Below, one piece after another: positions 40,813-52,616 of a DNA stretch of 64,000 bases. Origin of the DNA: Euonymus europaeus (Eukaryota; Streptophyta; Magnoliopsida; Celastrales; Celastraceae); contig OY756963.1 in the NCBI GenBank assembly GCA_963580455.1, positions 20,541,555-20,605,554 of the forward strand. Direction: 5' to 3'. Below the pieces are notes generated by a model. The model had not been told where the DNA came from and made no database searches. It saw only the letters and a list, made by a program, of their open reading frames with translations. The position numbers were made by a program, and so were the translations under genes. The stretch's first letter is position 1, and each line of letters begins with the position of its first letter.

Positions 40813-42766
40813 GATGAATTTGAATTTGAATTTGAAAAGGAGCTGTTGATATGTACACAAAGCGAATGAGACAACTCTCCGCAATTACCGGCTAATAGCG
40901 GTTTATTCACGGCCATGCCATGTAATTGGCTACGTAGCTTTCAAGAATGGGAATAGTCAATAAAATGACAAATCTCATGGAATGTACTTTTACTAAAAAG
41001 TAAAAGCCACGTACATGCACCCTAAAAAAATAAAAATATAAAGCACGAATTCCAATACCTATTTGGACTATTTGGACTATCGACAATTTACTCCATGCGT
41101 ACCTTATAGTAATAATTGACGATTTGACGTATTGTACTTTTTGTGCACTTAGTAAAAACGTATGTGCACATAGATGCACCCCTCAAAATATTCTCTACAA
41201 ATTGTTATATTCTCTAATATAAATACTATTGATTTGATGTGCGGTGTATAATTAACATGTAGACTTCAGTGAGATGTTATAACCTAGTGCACAGAATGTT
41301 ATAACTCATAGTACTTTATATTTATGAATAAAAATTGCTCGCACGGTATTGGAAGCAAACCATACGAAATATTATGTTTATTTCAAAGATAAGTATCAAA
41401 CGATTGATTTTAGGACAAAGTTCAAAAGAGGCTGAGAAAGCTATCAAATCTCCCTAAATACACTAAGCTGCGGGCTACTACATGTTAAGCTAGAATTACA
41501 CTAAAATTAGGGTACAAGTTACATAAGTCATTCCTTATATTTATAACTTTTACCATCAACCGCTTTGAATATTTCTCGCTCACATGTTGTCAACTGCCAC
41601 GTATGTATGCCATTTGGCAATTGCTCTCACGTTTGGCAATTGCTCACAATCAAACATGTCCACATTTTCTAATTGTCTAACCGCATCAAAACGTTCTAAT
41701 CTCATAATCCTCTGGCTGAATCATTGTTCATTCGGCTACATCCTGTAATGTAACTTGCGCTCTAATTACTTACATTATTCTTTAATGGTCCATTCTCTTA
41801 ATACGCAACAACTCCATTCTTATCTAACTTGAGTCATCCCTCGAGAGTATTTTTTTATGCTCAACGCTAACCTACCCATGATCCTCCGGACAGGGGAGAC
41901 CATTCTTCTTTCATTTTTGAAGAAAATAAATTTCATTAAAGAAATATGTTATAAATCCACACCTCCATATACATTAATAATATTGTCCGTTTTAAATTGT
42001 CCGATTCCTGTGAATATATCGAGTTCGCACGACTTTGTTCCTCCTCAAGTCTTGTAAATGGACTTGGTTCAACTCATAAAGACTTGAGAAAATACATTGT
42101 TAAGTGTTTGGTGAGAGCTCGCTTTACTATTCCCACATCTTTCGACGTACGTACGTGGTATTTACAAAATCAACCAGGCTTACAATCGTTTGAAACATAA
42201 ACACCAAAGGGAAGGAGGGAAACCATCCCACTGCATATCCAAATCAGTGGAGGCCAATCTACTTAATCTAGCCAAAACATCAGCTACTTTTGTTGTTTGA
42301 TCTAGTAGTAAATTGAATAGCACAAGACAAAGATCCCATTAGTATCTTCCATAATGAACCTCAAAGAGGTGGCAAGAAACCAGCCATTCCGCATGCTTGA
42401 AACCGTGACCAGGGAATCCCCTTCTAAATTTATTTCATCTAACTTTCACCATACCATATTCATACTGGAGTACACGTCTGTATTATTAGTTACAACTAAA
42501 TAATGCCCAAATGCTGCACAAACCGACACGTGTGGTGTACCCTTCATACGGTTTTTGCTAACCCAACCCAAAAGCCACGAAATCCTTGGTCCAGTCAACA
42601 AACGTGAATGATTCAAGACTCCTTGTTTGTTTCTCTAACTAATCTCTCCTAAACTAAAGTGGTTCAGCATCTCCTCTCACCCTCCATATATTAAAACCAG
42701 ACCTCGATTTATCCTCCCTCTCCATCTATCTCTTATTCTCTTACTCTTTCAAGTTTCAACACAGTC
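40813..42766. other. Intergenic region between the MULE-OTU gene and the small membrane-protein gene
   Basis: Mostly AT-rich with no gene recognised. About 41960-42160 carries the repeat shared with 25550-25760, ending in a CGACGTACGTACGTGG palindrome near 42143. The last 100 bp (TATATTAAAA near 42688, then CT-rich leader) look like the promoter of the gene at 42767. Confidence 0.5.
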
Positions 42767-43129
42767 ATGTGTGTTCCCTTCTTTCCCTATCTCATTCATC
42801 GACTCGCTACGCAATGGCCAATCCTCTTCTACGCTGCAACGTGGACTTCTCTCTTGACGGCGACGGTGGCTCTGGCGTCCTTCACTCCTGAGATCGCATT
42901 CATGTCCGCCATTTCCCCAACGTCGTCGTTTTCGAGCCCGTGTCAAGCCTGGGGCGCAGTTCGGGTTCCGATGGATTTGCCAGGAGAGCTTTTGTGCGTT
43001 CCGAGTCACTTGCTTAAGAATTCCATGATTGACTCCATTGTGCCGCCCATTTTCGCGGCCGTTTTGGTTGTAGGCTCGGCTTGGGTTGTGCGGTCAATGG
43101 CTTTGTGGGAGACCGACGACGCCCGTTGA
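42767..43129 (+). CDS. Small intronless membrane protein of unknown function
   Basis: A single exon of 120 residues preceded by a TATATTAAAA box and a CT-rich leader at plant-promoter spacing. Two hydrophobic segments are evident: residues about 18-42 (ILFYAATWTSLLTATVALAS) and about 90-107 (VPPIFAAVLVVGSAWVV). Between them lie a Ser-rich stretch and VRVPMDLPGELLCVPSHLL. I recall similar short, intronless, two-helix proteins in many land plants, all uncharacterised. Codon composition is GC-richer than the flanks, as expected of a real gene. The start at 42767 is the first ATG; an internal start is possible. Confidence 0.78.
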   Translation: MCVPFFPYLIHRLATQWPILFYAATWTSLLTATVALASFTPEIAFMSAISPTSSFSSPCQAWGAVRVPMDLPGELLCVPSHLLKNSMIDSIVPPIFAAVLVVGSAWVVRSMALWETDDAR

Positions 43130-45284
43130 ATGATACTAGGTCTCACTTTTAAGCATTTCACTCATCCGGTGGTTCGTCTTTCCGTTGATGCATTTTATTT
43201 GCCAGTCAGGCGCAAAAGGATCTTAATTCGTTTTTTACTTTTATTTTTCCTCATGTATTGGATATGAAGCTAGTGTTCACAAGTTTGGGACTTAATCACA
43301 GGTTTGATCTACAGCTGTTAGTTTAACCTTTGATAACGCCAAAACAAACACAAACAACCTTGATCCAAGTCGAAGTTAACAACCGATAAAACCTCGTCCT
43401 ACTCCAAGTAGCCCCCGCATCCTCCGTTCAATATCAATATCAACATATATATATATATATAAGTCCCCTTGTTTTGGGTCCTTCTGCTACCTCAGACCTA
43501 CAACGATTGATGAGCCAAGTGAACGCAGGGGTAGAGGCTCTGATTTCATTGGAGTTGCACTATCTATCACGGCATTTACTGTACTCACAGCCACGTGGGT
43601 AGAGTGACTACCCGCCACTTAACTGCCATCTTGGCTCTCTCAACAATGCAGAGGACATTGCCATGTACGAGAGCTGCGATTGTCATTCTCCCCTTCCATA
43701 ATCAATGGAGAAGGGCCAATCAGAGGCCGCTGGAGAGTATCAGATGTTCAGTCAGTCGGACTGCTTTTGTGTTCTGTTCTTTGGTTCATGGATGATTATG
43801 CGGCTTTAGAGTTTGGGGGCAAAAAGGCAGAACACCAGAGTTTCATGGGACCTTGTAAGATATATTGAAGAATGTATTGGACTAATGAATGCCAACAAGG
43901 GAAATCTGTCTCTCTCTCACATCTATACGTCTCTATTTTGAGTTCCAAAATAACACTCATAGTATTGAGAGAACTTTATCAGCAGATAAAGGAGGATGCA
44001 ATGTCAGAGTTCAAGAGAAGATTCAACTGAACAACTCTGTTTGCGGAGATGGTAATAGACAAAATCAGCATAGGCCAGAACAAGGAATACAACCTATGCT
44101 AATTGTCCGTAAAGAGCAGCATCCTTACCATATTATGGAGACTGGCAGACCGTCAGTCTGAGAATACTGAACTGGGAATTCTGGGGGACATCTTAGCTTC
44201 ATCAGACAATGTCATTCTCTCTTCTCCGCTGGTAGTAAAACATAGCAATTTAAGACATGCATATGATGCTACCACATCAAAAATGGTTCCGTACAAGGAT
44301 GCTGTGGGTTTTAATGATAGGATTACAACCCAGTTTGAAAACATGACAATTATATCTATGCGTCTATCTAGAAAACCAATAGAGCAGTAAACCAAATCCC
44401 AACTCTGCAGCCCCAGTGACTCCAACATAAAACCAGTATTCAAACCTAGACCAAAATTTTGTGGTTCTAAATTCTAATCTGTAACTCAAACCTGGAAAAG
44501 CAAACCACTTAAAGGTCACTTGGGTGAGAAAAAGGAAGCAGCTATGACTTTTCAAAAACCAGAAGTCTGTCATCTAAACAATTTCAATTTGACATTACAT
44601 AAAAAATCAACATTGATCACACAAATCAAACTATCCAGAAAAAGGTCACTATTCATTACAAATTCAAAGAAATTTCAGTTCTTCAGTAACAAATAATGCT
44701 TTTCACACTCGCAAATATAAGTAGTTTGATTGAGCAAATCGCGCTCCTATTTCAAAGTCTTGACATATAAAAATTACTCTAAATAAGCAGACCTCCACAA
44801 GAAAATTTCTTCAGAAGTCTCATGTGAAAGGAGAATCGTAAGAACTGCCAAAAAGGTACCAACCTCAACAAATCATCTCTTACCTCCATATGATTTAAAG
44901 TAAGCAACGAACAAATTTTTTGAACGCTGTCCGACAGGAGTTTGGTTCCATCATCTTTGGCATCATCCTAGTTGGCAAGACATCAATTTGAATACTAACC
45001 GTCATTTTTGGGTACACAAGTGCTTCCAGAACAGTATAAGTTGTTACTCTACCTGGTCATTCATATGATCACAATTTTAATACATATTAAAATGGAAAAA
45101 TTATTTAAGTTAAATGAAAACTAGATGAGAACTGGAGGAGGAGAAAAAAATGAAAGCCTTGAGGTGTCAGAATTGAACAAGTTATTCAACTACAGAGACA
45201 CTAGGCACTTTCCAAAAATCCCATAAAGCTTTTAAAACGAAAATAAAGGAGCTAATAATATGGTGAGCTTACAAAAATGCTCAA
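43130..45284. other. Intergenic region between the small membrane-protein and ArfGAP genes
   Basis: The 3' UTR of the small gene, a (TA)n run at 43445-43461, then mixed sequence with short frames at 43500-44440 that match no family I know. One plus-strand frame at about 43502-43610 reads a hydrophobic FIGVALSITAFTVLTATW, without a start or continuation. The last few hundred bases are the ArfGAP 3' UTR. Confidence 0.4.
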
Positions 45285-48200
45285 CTAAAGGAAGCCTCCT
45301 TCTGTCCATGTGTCATCAGATTTTCCGTTGTGGCCAACAGCCTTCTTGTCGGAGGCGCTCTGATAGAAGTTATCGAACCCATCATCTTTCGCATCATCCC
45401 AGCCAGCCCACCCATCAATATTTTGTGAAGCCACCCCTTTTCCAGCTGTAGTTTCCTTCTTATCTTTAGTGTCCCAATCATCCCAAGAGCTTGAGCTATG
45501 AGAGTTATCATGCCCACTCAATGAGGACTGTCCACCAGCAGGAGAACTCCAGCCTTTGTTCTCCTGTTTAAATTCCTGATAGTATCCATTTCTCTCACCA
45601 TCGTTCTGTTGCCAATTATCAGCCTTCCAGTTCATGCCTTCTTTAGTGTACTCCTCAACCTTTTGAGAGGCCATTGCCATGACCCCTTTCATAATGCCCC
45701 ATGTCCTTTGTCCAATCTCTGTTGTTTTTGCAGTGACGACGTTAACTGTTTCATTCATCTTGTGATCATAGCCACCTTCCTTCACCTACAAAAAGTAAAA
45801 AATAAAATGAATCCTCATTACTTACTGATTTTCAAATTTGGCAATCTCATGATTGCTGCTGCAACAAGAACAACTTAAGGAACAATCTTTCATAAGATGT
45901 TCAAAGTGTAAATACAAGAGGAAAAAATAGAAGAGAAGAAAGTAGACAAAAGAATTAAACAAACCAATGTTTTGAATGGCATAACAAAACTAGAGTACTA
46001 AGTGCTACGAAAGACGCTAAAGGAATTTTGAAAAATGAACCAAAAAATGATTAATTGTCGAGGGATAAAGACCTCGAGATCAAAAAAATCTAAAGCATGA
46101 AGGATTAGCAGTTCACAAAATGCAGGAAATGAGTAAATGTTTGACCAAGTCCATCAGGAAGGAGGCCGAGCGAGTAGGAACAAAGATTTAATTAATAATT
46201 GGTCACGTTCATAATGTGTGGCATCTCATGTTATAAGATACACAGACAGAAATAAAATTTGACTGTGTAATAGGATTTGAGGAAGAAAAGACCATAACAT
46301 GGCATGAGTAGTCACTTGGACAACCGAAACAGACTTTCAAATACTAACAATGCTATTGAGAATAAAGCTTGCAAACCACGTTGCCTTGGAAGGGTATTAA
46401 TTTATCAGCCATAGAAAGGGAGAGGGCTAGAGTATTTACACGATTACAACAATCAAAAACAAAAATGAATCCATGAGAAAAGGAAAAGATAAAAACACAT
46501 AATCATGCAGGCTGCGAATAAGAAGCATCAGACTTCTTTTGATCATACACAAACTTCAAATACCAAGATCTGACCTACTTCACGGCCAATTCTAATCATC
46601 TGAGACTTCAGATATCTAGGCCTCCTTCAGTTCAAATCATTTATGACTGACTATTCAGATAATTAGGTATTTCACTGATTGTCACATGACCTTTACGCTA
46701 AAGGCAGTAAAAAATTGGTTTTACAAAATATTTGCATGTCCAAATGTGGATTGGTTTGGATTTTAGGACACACTTAGTTGATTATACCCAAATTAGTTTA
46801 AATCCGGACAATAATTTAATCCGGGTTAGGGTACATATCGGATAGAGGTTTGTCATTCCTACTTTTAACAACCAAATTATTGATAATTAATGCACAACTA
46901 AAACAGAGATGTTGCTCCATGATCTTTCTTTTTCTTCTCCTTGACTACTATGATTTCCTTTCCAGAGTACAACATTGTTTGTATCCAAACTTGCCTCGGA
47001 TGAAAATTATTTCTACAAAATCCTACAGTCATTAAAAGAGAAAGAGTAGGAGTGTTTGATTATGTAAGCACCATCAGTCCTTCACACACTTCAAATTTTT
47101 GCTCCATTATAAGATGTGGATAGAGCATGTAAATTATTTGAGCAAAATTTCAAAATTCCTACAACTCTAAACTTATGGCCTCACTATTAAAAAGATAGTC
47201 CCAGAAACCATCCCTGATTGAAATTAGCATATTCACTCCCAACTTGGTACCAATATACCTGGCAAAGAAAAATCTATTTAGCTGAGTGGAACCAAATATC
47301 TTCCCTGACACACTTCCAATTTTTGCTCCATTCTAAGATGTGGATAGAGCATGTAAATTATTTGAGCAAATTTTCAAAATTCCAACAACTCTAAACTTAT
47401 GGCCTCACAATTAAAAAGATAGTCCCAGAAACCATCCCTAATTGAAATTAGCATATTCACTCCCAACTTGGTACCAATATACCTAGCAAAGAAAAATCTA
47501 TTAAGCTGAGCGGTACCAAATATCTCTTCCACAACCACACACCCACCCCCCACCCCCCCCCCCCCCCACCCCCCCCACCCAAACAATAAGCTTAATTTGA
47601 GTTTGTCAATTCAGAAAGTGATATTACATGCTCACTCTTCAAAAAGAGATCTAATCTTTCTCTACACTCCCACTCCATAAGCTTACTTTTATACTAGTCA
47701 TTAATCCAACCACCATCCTCAATCTTATTTTAACTTCAAAGTTACTTTCTAACACAGAGGTCAAAGGGATGCACAAGAGAATAGATTCCCTGTAAACTCG
47801 ACATTTTGCTCTCTCTAAGCAAACAGAAACATGGCATTGCTCTCTGAATACTCAACCATAATCAGCTGCTACCATTAAACTATTCCTAAGGTCAACAATA
47901 ACTTGACGAATTTCCATCTCCAAGCAACAAAACACTGAGGACACTATTCTAAATAGATGACAAAAGAGGACCAAATTTTGATCATGGTGAAATTACAGAA
48001 AGACCAATGTCAGGTATTTGACGCCACAGTTCATGTGTTAACAGTAAGAACATTCTCCAGACCCTAAAGTTTATAGATAATCCAATAGTTGAACAGCTAA
48101 CTAACAAATCCCTTATAGCACCAAGCCAAGTAAATTGCATTCGCAGTTCATGCGTTAACAGTAAGCACTAAGCACATTCTCCAGACCCTAAAGTTAATAG

Positions 48201-49484
48201 ATAATCCAATAGTTGAACGGCAAACTAACAAGTCAGTATAACAAATTCCTTATAGCAACAAGCCAAGGAAATTACATTTAGCGTATCTGATAGATTCTAA
48301 GCTGCCACAGTAGAAAAACAATTATGCAAATTTATAAATACTGCAGTGACTTCATACATTCTGCTTAATGCAGAGCATTTCGAGGAAACCTAATAATATA
48401 TTATCAAAAAGACAGTCTGTTAATAAAAGCAAATTTATAAACTTTAACTCCTATACTAAATACCTTTGAAAATGCAAATAATTAGAATCAGAATACCTTG
48501 GAGGTGAGTTCCATTGTTCCTGCCTGGACCACATTTGCTGCCTGCTGAGCAGCAGATGTAGCAACCAAAGATAACCTACCAAATCCCTGCAGAAGTAACA
48601 GAAGATATAAACAAGACTTTTTATAGAGGGAAAAAAATAAGGGCATATAAAAACTGGTTATGTCATGAAATTCCGGATGCACGAATCACCTGTGAAACAG
48701 CAGAGAGCATATCCCCGGACGAATCATTCCTCGGCGGAGGCGCTGGGCTCGATCCGAATCCGACATATTTGCCCCCTTTAGAGGGTGGGATCCCGTCGGG
48801 GCGGCCTTCATTCTCGGACATCTTCCTCGCGAAAAAGCTCTCCTTATTCGCAGCAGATGCCTCCAATTGTGAACGCGTGTATATATCCTGGGTGGACTTT
48901 GACCTTACAGGCGTGCCTCCCGCTGCACCGCCGCCTCTCCCGTCTCTAAAATCACTCACCGATTGGTTCCTTCTCATGTCATTGGAAGATCTAAACCCAT
49001 CGTCATTTTCCCAACTGTCCCATCCCGCATTATTCCCTTGATAACCACCGCTGCCGCCATTCTGTGCCAATGGTGGCTTCTTTTTGCTGCCACCTATTAC
49101 CTCCTTGACAACGGGTGGGTCCCTCCAAGAGCGACCTTCGGCTAGGGCCTGGATCCGGTCGCGAAAGATGCTTGCAGCGTTTGTATTGTACTTGGCAACG
49201 ATATCGGTTTCCTTGGGGATGCCATACTGCGCCAAAAACGCGTTCAGCCGCTCGTTGCCACCGGCCTCCATTTTCTTTATCTGGATCTCGGACCAGGAGT
49301 CCATGGTGACAGATCGGACAAAGGAGATGTGGACCCCTAGGCCCCGATGCTTGCCGGAGCATTCCAGGCACATGAACACCCCGTACGATACGGAAGCCCA
49401 TTGCGGATTCTTCTGGGAGCAATCCACGCAGATCTTGTTGGCAGGCTGTGACTGGAGCATCCGAAGCCTATTCGCTGCCGCCAT
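45285..49484 (-). CDS. AGD7: ADP-ribosylation factor GTPase-activating protein, AGD6/AGD7-type
   Basis: Stimulates GTP hydrolysis by ARF1 on Golgi membranes (family knowledge). Three exons, 48690-49484, 48497-48586 and 45285-45785, are all in phase 0 and give 461 residues, close to the usual AGD7 length. The N-terminal ArfGAP zinc finger has Cys19, Cys22, Cys39 and Cys42 (CVDC...CLEC), followed by GKHRGLG with the arginine finger Arg47. Then come [12 protein letters not shown] and NAFLAQYGI. The middle is Gly/Ser/Asn-rich. The second half carries the amphipathic segment [19 protein letters not shown] and [19 protein letters not shown], typical of this plant subgroup and of the lipid-packing type. 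The C-tail has repeated Trp-Asp motifs ([14 protein letters not shown]). Intron 2 is 2.7 kb and full of duplications. A TATA box lies at 49707-49714. AGD6 and AGD7 cannot be told apart here. Confidence 0.95.
47084..47530. repeat. Tandem duplication (about 2 x 224 bp) in ArfGAP intron 2
   Basis: The block starting CTTCACACACTTC near 47080 recurs 224 bp later with few differences, for example GCTCCATTATAAGATG at 47101 and GCTCCATTCTAAGATG at 47325. Both copies include GATAGTCCCAGAAACCATCC and end near CAAATATCT. Non-coding. Confidence 0.85.
47535..47580. repeat. Poly-C low-complexity tract in ArfGAP intron 2
   Basis: A run of cytosines broken only by single adenines (CCCACCCCCC pattern), directly after the 224-bp duplication. 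The opposite strand is a G-rich run able in principle to form a G-quadruplex. It is also a likely sequencing trouble spot. Confidence 0.85.
48027..48278. repeat. Second tandem duplication (about 115-125 bp units) in ArfGAP intron 2
   Basis: CAGTTCATGTGTTAACAGTA at 48027 and CAGTTCATGCGTTAACAGTA at 48143 begin two similar units. Both contain CATTCTCCAGACCCTAAAGT and GATAATCCAATAGTTGAAC. The second unit has small insertions. Non-coding. Confidence 0.8.
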
Positions 49485-49706
49485 ATGGAATGGATCCGAT
49501 TCGGTCGATCTAAACAGGATTGTCTACACAAAATACTTGAATCGTATGATTATAAAGAGAGATTGAAAAGAAAATCAGAATACGAAGATTTAAAAGAACA
49601 TTTCTATGCCTATATCGGGTGGCGCCGGGAAGACACAGCCCTTCACGTCGCCGACAACGTTAAAAATGTTCTCTATCCGGACGCGGTTAAAACAAGTGAG
49701 ATCCAG

Positions 49707-49714
49707 TCTTTATA
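49707..49714 (-). promoter_or_regulatory. TATA box of the ArfGAP gene
   Basis: CTATAAAG on the minus strand, about 225 bp upstream of the start codon at 49484. This implies a 5' leader of about 190 nt. Confidence 0.5.
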
Positions 49715-50320
49715 GCCATGTTCGCAACTTATAATGGGCCATGACACTTTTCTGGATCACCGAATGTTTTAAAGGGTATTTGGTTGACATTTTGAGAAGG
49801 CAATTCGTAAGATTACGGTGAAAATCACTAGATTCATCGTTTGGTTGGTATCCACGATGTTATAAAATTAATGTTTTTATCAACTCTTTATAATTTGGTC
49901 ACATTTTTTTTACATAAAAGTGGTCAAGTAATATAATTTTTTTATTTCTCATTAATAACTCACTAACATTTTGTTTTTGTATCATTTTTATGAGTCAAAT
50001 TAATATTGGATCTCACTTTTATTACCCAAAAGTTAGGTCATATCAGCAAAACACAACTGTCAATATAGTTACATCATCAAATAATTATGATCGCTAAACT
50101 AATTTATACTATTCTTTTTTATGTATAAAAAAGGTTATTATGAAAATTGTACAATTAAAACTCTAAAACTCATGTTCATTCATTTCATACAAAACATGAC
50201 AATGTTCATTTCACACTCGACTCATGTTTATCCTCGTTGAAATGTCAACCAAATGTCCTTACAGATGGTATTAGTCAAAACTTGAATTTAATTTTTCAGT
50301 GAGTGATTAAACAAAATGTA
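49715..50320. other. Repeat-derived intergenic DNA
   Basis: 49970-50100 contains modules (GGATCTCACTTTTATTAC, then ATATCAGCAAAACACAACTG) related to the MITEs at 26840 and 50321. No gene seen. Confidence 0.5.
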
Positions 50321-52616
50321 AGAGTGCCCACAAATGGCACAATTTAAATAGGTAAGAGATAATGTATAGATATTTGAGTTTTGTTGATGTAAATGTATTG
50401 AGAGACATGTTTTTGTTGATGTGGTTGAGTATATGGCTTAATGTAACGCCCCGACCTACAGAATACTAGATTATAGGTCACAAACCGGAATGCTACCCAT
50501 ACCACAATCTAAATCATCAAATAAAAACCTAATTATTCCAATTAAGGCTACTTCACATTAAAACATCATATAAATTAGAAAATTAAATATTATTCATTAG
50601 TTTAACTCAAGATAGAGAATTTACCAAAAATTAAATCCATCATCGTTTCTCTACTATCATCCATAGGATAAAACATTTAATAATCTCTAGTTCTCGTACT
50701 GCGAACCCTCGCTTATTAAATAAAAATCTGAACTTAGCATCTACCAAAACATAAAGTAACTTATTGCTGAGTAATTATTAATAGCTAACAAAACCCAACT
50801 TCTGTCACATGAGTATCGTTTTCACTGATCCGCACGCTCACCATCAACTGTCGGATCAACATAATAATCAGAGAAATCAATACCTGCATCACGGAACATA
50901 GTGAGCGAAAGCTCAACAAGTAATATTTATGCATGAATGCACGTGATCGTCATCTTTAATGAACAGTCAACCATTTAAATCATCTATCCAATACTTGGGG
51001 CCTAACATAGGTACACTGCTACAGAGCAACCGGTCGAGATTTTTCTTTAATTGAGTGTTCTACCAAATAACACTTTCCAGTCAATAAAACATTTTTCCTT
51101 TTCGAAGTCAACATAACCTCAACATATACCCTCCCTGTAGCAAATGTACCAGGTTCGTAAAAATATTTTTCATTTATGTGCATGTCATGTATGCCATGAA
51201 ATGTCATGCTTCATGCAAAGCCACAAATAAACATTACCTCAACGTGCCCTCAATATCATCACATAATAAATCATCGTTCACATATCATCAACAACATATA
51301 TTTCAGTCTCATAATACATCATAATTTGCATAGAAATTCACGAACCCAACAATCAACACAGTCAAACATATTGTTATGTAATACAGTTGAAATATTACTT
51401 ACCTTAGTGCCCTTTTGAAATTCTAACTCTTTAACTATCAAAAATTGTCCCTGAAATAAATAACAATACTCATCCCATTAACATTTTATTTACTAATTAT
51501 TTTAATTATTTTAAACAATTTATCTAATTTATTTTTCTTTTCGATCAACCACTCAAAATTAGGGTTTGTTCTAGTCAACCGGGTCTGGTCAACCCGGCTG
51601 ATCTTCTTCTCCACATCACGCAGGTCACAGACCCATGTATCTATCTACTCGGGTCACTGCCAATGAACGGTGGTGGAGTCCACGACGGGGTGAGTCCGGT
51701 AGAGAATGCTGTGACAAGTGTAGCGGTGGCCCTAGATACCTGAATGGTGGCCGGAATCTCGAGAAATCCGGCGTCAAAGCTCCACGACCCGTGACCTTCT
51801 TCTCCTTCGTTGGTGGTGCAATCCCGTGCCGTTCAATCCGAAAATGGTATAGCCCATCTCCTCTCGCCGCTCTCTTTAACTGGTCACCGGAATCGCTGCC
51901 AACAGTGGCCAATATCTCTCGGCCTTCCTTCCGTCGCCGTCGTCTCTGGAGCGGGCCTTCTCTGGTTTTAGGGTTTTCTCTATCCGCGAGCCAATATATA
52001 TTTATTTGTTTTCTTTTATCAATTGACCCATATACCCTTATTCCTTCTTACAATCATGCCACTAATTAACTACTAAATTCTCTAATTTTAATAATTACGT
52101 TAATTCCATTTGATCTCCAATTTCGACAATTCATGCACCAAATAATTTTATTTATCACATAAATATTTAATAAAAATATTTCGGTTCTATCTAATTTAAA
52201 CACATTAAAACACTCAAAATTATTATAGTCCTATATAGCAAATATCATTTCTCCTAACGAAACTTTTAGTAGCTTTCATATATCACCCTTACCCTATCTC
52301 GTAAGCTATTTGAGAACTCGGGGTATTACACTTAACTTTTTATAATAGATGTGAGACCTAATATTAATTTTGGTGTAGTTATATAGTTCAAGTGGATCCA
52401 TTTTGATGCGAAATGGATGGAGACCAAAAATATTGTTGACTACAACAAAATGGGAAAGAAATAATGTATAAGATTTGTGTTTTGCTAATGTAGTTATATT
52501 GAGAGACGTGTTTTGCTGATATGATTGAATATGTGGTTTGACTTTTTGTATAATATATGTGAGATTAAATATTAATTTTAATGGAGAATGAATAATTTTA
52601 CCATTGTGATTGCTCT
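50321..52616. mobile_element. MITE split by a solo LTR
   Basis: The left end AGAGTGCCCACAAATGGC (50321) and the right end (to 52616; inverted AGAGCAATCACAATGGTA) form imperfect inverted repeats like those of the 26840 element. Without the LTR at 50442-52330 the MITE would be about 400 bp. Its interior contains the same module twice (…TATTGAGAGACATG… and …TATTGAGAGACGTG…), as in the 26840 copy. Confidence 0.72.
50442..52330. mobile_element. Solo LTR (about 1.9 kb) with 5-bp target-site duplication
   Basis: The element starts TGTAACGCCCCGACC and ends CTCGGGGTATTACA, so it has TG...CA ends and short inverted termini of the TGTAAYRCCCCG type seen in plant retrotransposon LTRs. It is flanked on both sides by CTTAA (50437-50441 and 52331-52335). 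There is no gag-pol, primer-binding site or second LTR, which points to unequal recombination between two LTRs. The second MITE module at about 52500-52580 shows the uninterrupted sequence. Frames of 95-144 codons inside it have no recognised domain. Confidence 0.85.

Noticed and set aside
43595..44443. Several frames of 62-96 codons between the small membrane-protein gene and the ArfGAP gene
   Set aside because: They overlap one another on both strands and none shows a known domain or consistent exon structure.
51625..52069. Overlapping frames of 95 and 144 codons inside the solo LTR
   Set aside because: LTRs are non-coding; both strands are open over the same GC-richer stretch and no gag or pol motif is present.
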